64,000 nt of DNA, taken from contig CAAGFE010000078.1 in NCBI GenBank assembly GCA_900769075.1, positions 52,096 through 116,095 on the forward strand, in the 5' to 3' direction. Under the pieces are notes generated by a model. That model worked only from the letters and a program-made list of their open reading frames with translations. It searched no databases and was not told where the DNA came from. This stretch comes from Clostridia bacterium (GTDB lineage Bacteria > Bacillota > Clostridia > Christensenellales > Aristaeellaceae). Within the stretch, counting starts at the first letter, position 1; each line of letters begins with the position of its first letter. A program made the translations under genes and the position numbers. Below are positions 59,862-64,000 of the stretch, piece by piece.

Positions 59862-60911
59862 ATGTCAGTGCTTGAAGGTTCCCATGGTGTTCCTGAGCCC
59901 GTCCTGTCCGACTTCAAGGGGCAGGGCGCGCTTTACGATGGTCTCATGCGAACACTGGAGGAGGGCACCTTCGTTCATGCCTACCTGATCAGCGGCGCGG
60001 CGGGCATGGGCAAACGCACGCTGGCCCGGCTGATGGCCCAATACCTGCTCTGTACCGGGGAGCACAAGCCCTGCGGCACATGTCCCGCCTGCTTCCAGGT
60101 GCAGGATGCCAATCACCCGGATGTGATCCAGGTGAAGCCCGGCATCCCGCTTTCTCCTGAGGTGAAGGCTGGCCTGTCCGGCATTCCGGTGAATGAAATC
60201 CGCTATGTGAACAGCCTGGTCGGCCAGCATACCTTTGTCGGCGGGCAGCGCGTGGTGATCATCGAGCGGGCAGAGAAGATGAATCCCCCTGCCCAGAATG
60301 CGCTGCTTAAAACCCTGGAGGAGCCTCTGGCAGGCACCGTGTTTTTGCTGCTCTCCGAGTCGCCGGAGCTTCTGCTGCCCACCATCGTCAGCCGCTGCCG
60401 GATGCTGAAGCTCCATCCCTGGCCGGATGATACGGTGTTGAAAGCCCTGCGCCAGCATGGCGTGGCGGAGGAGATGGCCCGCAAGGCGCTGAGTGTTTCC
60501 GGCGGCAGCATCGGCCAGGCGATTTCCGTTGCGGCGGATGAAGCCTATTGGCAGCGCCGCCGGGATGTGATGCAGGATTTCTTCGGCATCGACAGCCGCG
60601 TGGACATTTTGAAGGTTTCCACCGCATGGAAGGACCGCAAGGAGGAATCCGACGAGCTGCTGGACGATGTGGAGGACATGCTTCGCCAGTTGTACCTGGT
60701 TCGCTATGCCAAGCAGGATGCCGGACTGCTGGCGGATTATCCCAACGCATGGCAGCGGCTCGCCCGGGAAGGGGAGCTGGAATCATTCCTGAAGCTCATG
60801 GACGCGGTGAGCGAGGCGAGGCGCATGCGTGCAAATCAAGTGACCTGGCAGGCGGTGGTGGAACAGCTGCTGCTGAGCCTGATGGAGGAAAAGAATCGAT
60901 GGTCAATGTAA
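59862..60911 (+). CDS. holB: DNA polymerase III subunit delta prime
   Basis: A clamp-loader subunit (349 aa) of the replicative polymerase. The P-loop-like GAAGMGKRT is at residues 45-53, and a zinc-type Cys cluster (CTGEHKPCGTCPAC) follows. The NEIRYVNSLVG and AEKMNPPAQNALLKTLEEP sensor regions are conserved. AAGGAG precedes the ATG 12 bases after darA. It overlaps ricT by 13 bases. Confidence 0.93.
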   Translation: MSVLEGSHGVPEPVLSDFKGQGALYDGLMRTLEEGTFVHAYLISGAAGMGKRTLARLMAQYLLCTGEHKPCGTCPACFQVQDANHPDVIQVKPGIPLSPEVKAGLSGIPVNEIRYVNSLVGQHTFVGGQRVVIIERAEKMNPPAQNALLKTLEEPLAGTVFLLLSESPELLLPTIVSRCRMLKLHPWPDDTVLKALRQHGVAEEMARKALSVSGGSIGQAISVAADEAYWQRRRDVMQDFFGIDSRVDILKVSTAWKDRKEESDELLDDVEDMLRQLYLVRYAKQDAGLLADYPNAWQRLAREGELESFLKLMDAVSEARRMRANQVTWQAVVEQLLLSLMEEKNRWSM

Positions 60912-62092
60912 TTGGCGTTCGTTTTGAGAATGCCGGCAAGCTGTATTTTTTCGATCCGGGCGAATTCTGGCCCACGCCCGGTGATTATGTCCTGGTGGAA
61001 ACCTCCCGCGGGATCGAGTTCGGCGAGGTGGTAACGGGCATCAGGGAACTGGATGATTCCACGCTCCAAAGCCCGCTCAAGCCCGTTGTGCGCATCGCCA
61101 GCGCGGAGGATCTCCAGCATCATAAGGACAACGAGGCTGCCGAAAAGGAAGCCTATCAGATTTGCCAGAAGAAGATCAGCGAGCATAAGCTGGATATGAA
61201 GCTGGTGAGCGTGGAGTATACCTTCGACAATTCGAAGATCCTCTTCTATTTCACCGCCAATGGCCGCGTGGACTTCCGCAGTCTGGTCAAGGATCTGGCT
61301 GGCGTGTTCAAAACCCGCATCGAGCTGCGACAGATCGGTGTGCGCGACGAGGCGAAGATGCTGGGCGGCCTGGGGATCTGCGGCAGGCCCATCTGCTGCG
61401 GAACCTTCCTGGGGGATTTCCAGCCCGTGTCCATCAAGATGGCAAAGGAGCAGAACCTGTCCCTCAATCCGACCAAGATTTCCGGCGTGTGCGGGCGACT
61501 GATGTGCTGCCTGAAGTACGAGCAGGATCAGTACGAGCAGACCCGGAAGAAGATGCCAAAGGTCGGGAAGGAGGTCATCACCCCCGATGGCCCCGGCGTT
61601 GTGTGGGAGCTGAACGTCATCAAGGAAACCGTGCGGGTGCGCATCCAGAAGGGGGATTCCAGCGAGCTGAAGGATTACCCGATGGAGGATGTCCAGCGTC
61701 CGGGCGTATCGAATGCTCGCCGGGAGGATGCCGGCGCAGCCGCGTCGGATGCCGTTTCGCCTGACGAAGCGCCGGAAGTCAAGCCTGAGGCCGAGTCCAA
61801 GCCCCATGCCCGCAAGGAGCGCCCGGCCCGTGAGGATCGCAAGCCACGCAGCGAGGATGCGGTCAAGGCCTCCATGGAGGATGCCGGTGAGCAGCATCAA
61901 CCCCAGGAGGATGAGCCTGCCGATACGCCAGCGGAGGAAGGGGCTGCGGAAGCTGCTGATGATGCGCCTGTGCAGATGCCTGCCGAGCCGGAAGCGCCTG
62001 CCGTGGAGGAAGCTCCCGCCGAACCTGCCGCCAGCGCCTGGAAAGCTGCGCTGGAGCGTGCGATGAAAGAAGCGGGCAATGGCGGAAAATAA
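60899..62092 (+). CDS. ricT: RicT/YaaT, PSP1-domain protein with an acidic C-terminal extension
   Basis: RicT (397 aa) acts with RicA and RicF in the Y-complex, which carries 4Fe-4S clusters and promotes mRNA processing, competence and sporulation in Bacillus. The PSP1 domain has the Cys motif GLGICGRPICC (near 161-167) and SGVCGRLMCCLKYE (near 197-203). Residues ~265-397 are a low-complexity Ala/Glu/Pro tail that is absent from shorter homologues. The ATG at 60899 has GGAGG 10 bases upstream inside holB. Confidence 0.92.
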   Translation: MVNVIGVRFENAGKLYFFDPGEFWPTPGDYVLVETSRGIEFGEVVTGIRELDDSTLQSPLKPVVRIASAEDLQHHKDNEAAEKEAYQICQKKISEHKLDMKLVSVEYTFDNSKILFYFTANGRVDFRSLVKDLAGVFKTRIELRQIGVRDEAKMLGGLGICGRPICCGTFLGDFQPVSIKMAKEQNLSLNPTKISGVCGRLMCCLKYEQDQYEQTRKKMPKVGKEVITPDGPGVVWELNVIKETVRVRIQKGDSSELKDYPMEDVQRPGVSNARREDAGAAASDAVSPDEAPEVKPEAESKPHARKERPAREDRKPRSEDAVKASMEDAGEQHQPQEDEPADTPAEEGAAEAADDAPVQMPAEPEAPAVEEAPAEPAASAWKAALERAMKEAGNGGK

Positions 62093-62112
62093 AGAAAATT
62101 GGCGGGTAAGTG

Positions 62113-62142
62113 TTGACTAACTCCTGTATACAGGTGTATGAT
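62113..62142 (+). promoter_or_regulatory. Promoter of the ferredoxin gene with an internal palindrome
   Basis: TTGACT (62113-62118), an 18-base spacer and TATGAT (62137-62142). The perfect palindrome CCTGTATACAGG (62123-62134) fills the spacer and may be an operator. Confidence 0.7.
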
Positions 62143-62190
62143 AACACCAGCCTCGACAGTTGTCGAAATATTGTAAGGAGGAAAACAATT

Positions 62191-62358
62191 ATGGCTTACA
62201 AGATTACCGATGCTTGCATCGCTTGCGGCGCTTGCGCCGAGGGCTGCCCCGTGGGCGCCATCACCGAGGGTGACGGCAAGTACGAGATCAATCCTGATCT
62301 GTGCATCGATTGCGGCGCTTGCGCTGACACTTGCCCCGTTTCCGCTCCTGAAGCCTGA
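62191..62358 (+). CDS. 2[4Fe-4S] ferredoxin
   Basis: A 55-residue clostridial ferredoxin, a low-potential electron carrier for hydrogenase, pyruvate:ferredoxin oxidoreductase and similar enzymes. Two CxxCxxCxxxCP motifs (CIACGACAEGCP and CIDCGACADTCP) each bind a cluster with their four Cys. AAGGAGG is 8 bases before the ATG at 62191. A palindromic promoter precedes it and a strong terminator follows. Confidence 0.96.
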   Translation: MAYKITDACIACGACAEGCPVGAITEGDGKYEINPDLCIDCGACADTCPVSAPEA

Positions 62359-62371
62359 TCGCTGAGCAAAC

Positions 62372-62402
62372 AAAAAAAGTGGCGTTTCGCCACTTTTTTT
62401 TT
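62372..62402. terminator. Strong hairpin terminator after the ferredoxin gene
   Basis: AAGTGGCG pairs with CGCCACTT around a 3-base loop, with A- and T-runs on either side. Confidence 0.92.
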
Positions 62403-62480
62403 TGCAAATAAGTCCTGTATATGGAACGAATCGCTCCGCTCCCGCATCTATGAACTGAGAACACACGAGGAGCGGAGCAA

Positions 62481-63659
62481 ATGAAGCGGGACGAATTTGC
62501 ACATGGATGGCAGCTGCGGCACCTGTGTGCCATGCTGACTGCCTTGGCAGTGCTCTTGTTGCCCTTTACCGCTTGGGGAGAAACGCTGGAAGCTTACGCC
62601 AAGGACCGCTTCCGGGAACGGCACATTACAGGCGGCGGCGTGGTCATCGCCCGCGATGGCAAGGTGCTTTTCTCCTATGCGTATGGCTATCGGGACGGGC
62701 TGAAAAGCAACCGGGCAACATTGGATACCTGCTATCAGGCGGCCTCGGTGACCAAGCTGGTCAGCGCCATCGGACTGCTCCAGCTGCTGGAGGATTACGA
62801 CACCCCCTGGATACCCCGGTGAAAGAGATCGTCGGTTTTTCCGGTGGTCAATCCGGCTTTCCCGGAGGCGGACATCACCATCCGTCAGGTGCTCAGCCAC
62901 ACCTCGTCCTTCGTGCAGAATCAGCATCTGCTTCCCTCATGGGAGACCCTCCCGGCGGAAAACAGTTACTTCTCTGCCAAAGCTGCACCAGGAACCGCCT
63001 ACGTCTATTCCAACATGAATGGCGGCTTGATCGGCGCGATGATCGAAGCCATCTCCGGGCAAAGCGTCAACACCTATATGCAGGCGCATGTCTTTGTCCC
63101 CCTGGAGATCAACGCTGCCTATCACCCCGCCCTGCTGGCGGATCAGACAGATATTTCATCCAAACTGCGCAAGGATGGCACCAACTATTGGCGCGCGGCC
63201 AAGGCAGTGAGATCCATTGATGCCTACCATGATACCTGCGATCCCCGGGCGAACACGAACATTACATCCGGCAGCCTGTGGATCAGCTCCAATGGGCTGG
63301 CCCGCATCGGGATGCTGCTGGAAAACGGCGGTGCGCTGGACGAGGTGCGCATCCTCACGGAGGAAACCGTGGCAACGATGATGGCGGACCAGCACACCAT
63401 CGCGGGCAGCTCCGTGGCGGCACCCAGTCCCTATGGCCTCTGCCTGAACCGTATCGAAGGCATGCCAGGAGGCACCTGGTATGGGCATCAGGGCGTGTGG
63501 CAGGGGCTGACCTTCAATGTCTATTTCCAGCCGGATACCGGGCTGTGCGTAGCGGTCATCGCCAACGGCTACAGGGCGAACAAGAAGGATGGCGTGGCAA
63601 CCATCGCCCGTGCCTTCATGGAAAAGGCCCAGGAGTTCACGGGGATGGCAGGTGAATGA
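62481..63659 (+). pseudogene. Secreted beta-lactamase-like serine hydrolase, double frameshift
   Basis: A penicillin-binding-protein/class C beta-lactamase-like hydrolase of ~390 residues. The 5' part (62481-62822) holds the signal peptide and the catalytic SVTK motif (S89-K92), then hits TGA. The 3' part (to 63659) is in the same frame and holds YSN and HQG motifs. Between them (about 62800-62840) the homologous reading (LDTPVKEIVG) is in another frame. Two indels thus offset each other, at ACACCCCC and at the GGTTTTTCC run. It is either a pseudogene or carries two assembly errors in homopolymers. Confidence 0.8.
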
Positions 63660-63773
63660 GCTGACCGAAGTTCAGCCTGTGCCCGATCGTATGCGTAAGG
63701 CGGGATAGAAACGTTCCTGTGTCTGGGATGAGAAAATTTTCCCGGATTTTTCGCAAAAATTCTGAAATTCCTA

Positions 63774-63801
63774 TTGACTTTTTCGCAAAACGCGGTATAA
63801 T
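63774..63801 (+). promoter_or_regulatory. Promoter of the tRNA-Lys pair
   Basis: TTGACT (63774-63779), a 16-base spacer and TATAAT (63796-63801), 34 bases before the first tRNA. Confidence 0.8.
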
Positions 63802-63835
63802 ATCATCCGTTGACCGCGTGATGCGGAAATGATGT

Positions 63836-63911
63836 GCACCATTAGCTCAGTTGGTAGAGCACCTGACTCTTAATCAGGGTGTCCAGGGTTCGAGTCCCTG
63901 ATGGTGTACCA
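63836..63911 (+). tRNA. tRNA-Lys (anticodon CTT), copy 1
   Basis: The acceptor strands GCACCAT and ATGGTGT pair, with a G-T at the first position. The anticodon arm is CCTGA-CTCTTAA-TCAGG (CTT, lysine), and the T arm has GGTTCGAGTCC. The CCA end is encoded (63909-63911). Confidence 0.95.
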
Positions 63912-63927
63912 TGGATCCGGGTTCTAT

Positions 63928-64000
63928 GCACCATTAGCTCAGTTGGTAGAGCACCTGACTCTTAATCAGGGTGTCCAGGGTTCGAGTCCCTGATGGTGTA
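63928..64000 (+). tRNA. tRNA-Lys (anticodon CTT), copy 2, reaches the window edge
   Basis: Identical to copy 1 over all 73 bases up to the discriminator A at 64000. The CCA end, if encoded, lies beyond the window. Sixteen bases separate the two genes, so they are read as a tandem from one promoter. Confidence 0.94.

Noticed and set aside
62795..62845. Programmed ribosomal frameshift in the serine hydrolase
   Set aside because: Two shifts of opposite effect would be needed within 45 bases, without a recognised slippery heptamer and stimulator. Damage or sequence error is simpler.

Overview
The window looks like chromosomal DNA from a GC-rich, endospore-forming member of the Firmicutes (Clostridia), probably an anaerobe. 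Three kinds of gene support this: a complete GerA/GerB/GerC germinant-receptor operon, SpmA/SpmB spore maturation genes, and clostridial hallmarks such as an IspH-ribosomal protein S1 fusion, a 2[4Fe-4S] ferredoxin, the DarA-HolB-RicT cluster, a T-box in front of thrS and formate-tetrahydrofolate ligase. The species cannot be named from the sequence alone. No phage, insertion sequence, CRISPR array or rRNA was found.

Layout. 1-3.8 kb: a DUF1540 gene and the ger operon, ending at copy 1 of a structured repeat. 4.0-5.4 kb (minus): acetyltransferase and ispE. 5.5-7.7 kb: DUF1934, an unknown protein, an MBL hydrolase and an HTH protein. 7.8 kb: tRNA-Val. 8-15.5 kb: a secreted tandem-domain protein, a divergent two-component system, a phosphodiester glycosidase-like and an Lgt-like gene, a leucine-rich-repeat gene without a stop, and a CapA-like gene. 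15.6-18.3 kb: a ferrous iron operon (feoA, feoB, Cys-rich peptide) with repeated GTTAG-N6-CTAAC sites. 18.4-21 kb: an NMT1/SsuA-type ABC importer. 21.1-29.8 kb: a maltodextrin locus (lacI, binding protein, two permeases, malQ, glgP) that imports oligosaccharides and breaks them down to glucose-1-phosphate.

30-31.9 kb: two unknown proteins and dapF. 32-36.3 kb: a MarR-controlled heterodimeric ABC exporter whose consensus promoter lies in a perfect inverted repeat. 36.4-41.5 kb: a small kinase, a CBS/DRTGG Mn-pyrophosphatase, a CHAP-like hydrolase, sfsA and a VanW protein. 41.8-48.8 kb: fhs, a DIP1984 gene, T-box-thrS, DUF2461 and a phosphohexomutase. 48.8-52.9 kb: a MazG-like gene, a NUDIX-ASCH-GNAT triple fusion, tmcAL, an acyl-ACP thioesterase and an AbrB-type regulator. 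53.1-59.2 kb: spmA/spmB, then hutP-like, cmk, plsC, ispH-rpsA and purC. 59.2-62.4 kb: copy 2 of the repeat, then darA-holB-ricT and a ferredoxin. 62.5-64 kb: a broken serine hydrolase gene and two identical tRNA-Lys genes.

The most unusual signal is the pair of about 180-bp multi-hairpin elements (3.8 kb and 59.2 kb). Each sits inside a duplicated, locus-specific terminator-like hairpin. The two copies differ by paired changes that keep the stems intact. Other notable points are the iron-operon operators, the NUDIX-ASCH-GNAT fusion beside tmcAL, and a perfect Shine-Dalgarno sequence at the IspH/S1 junction.
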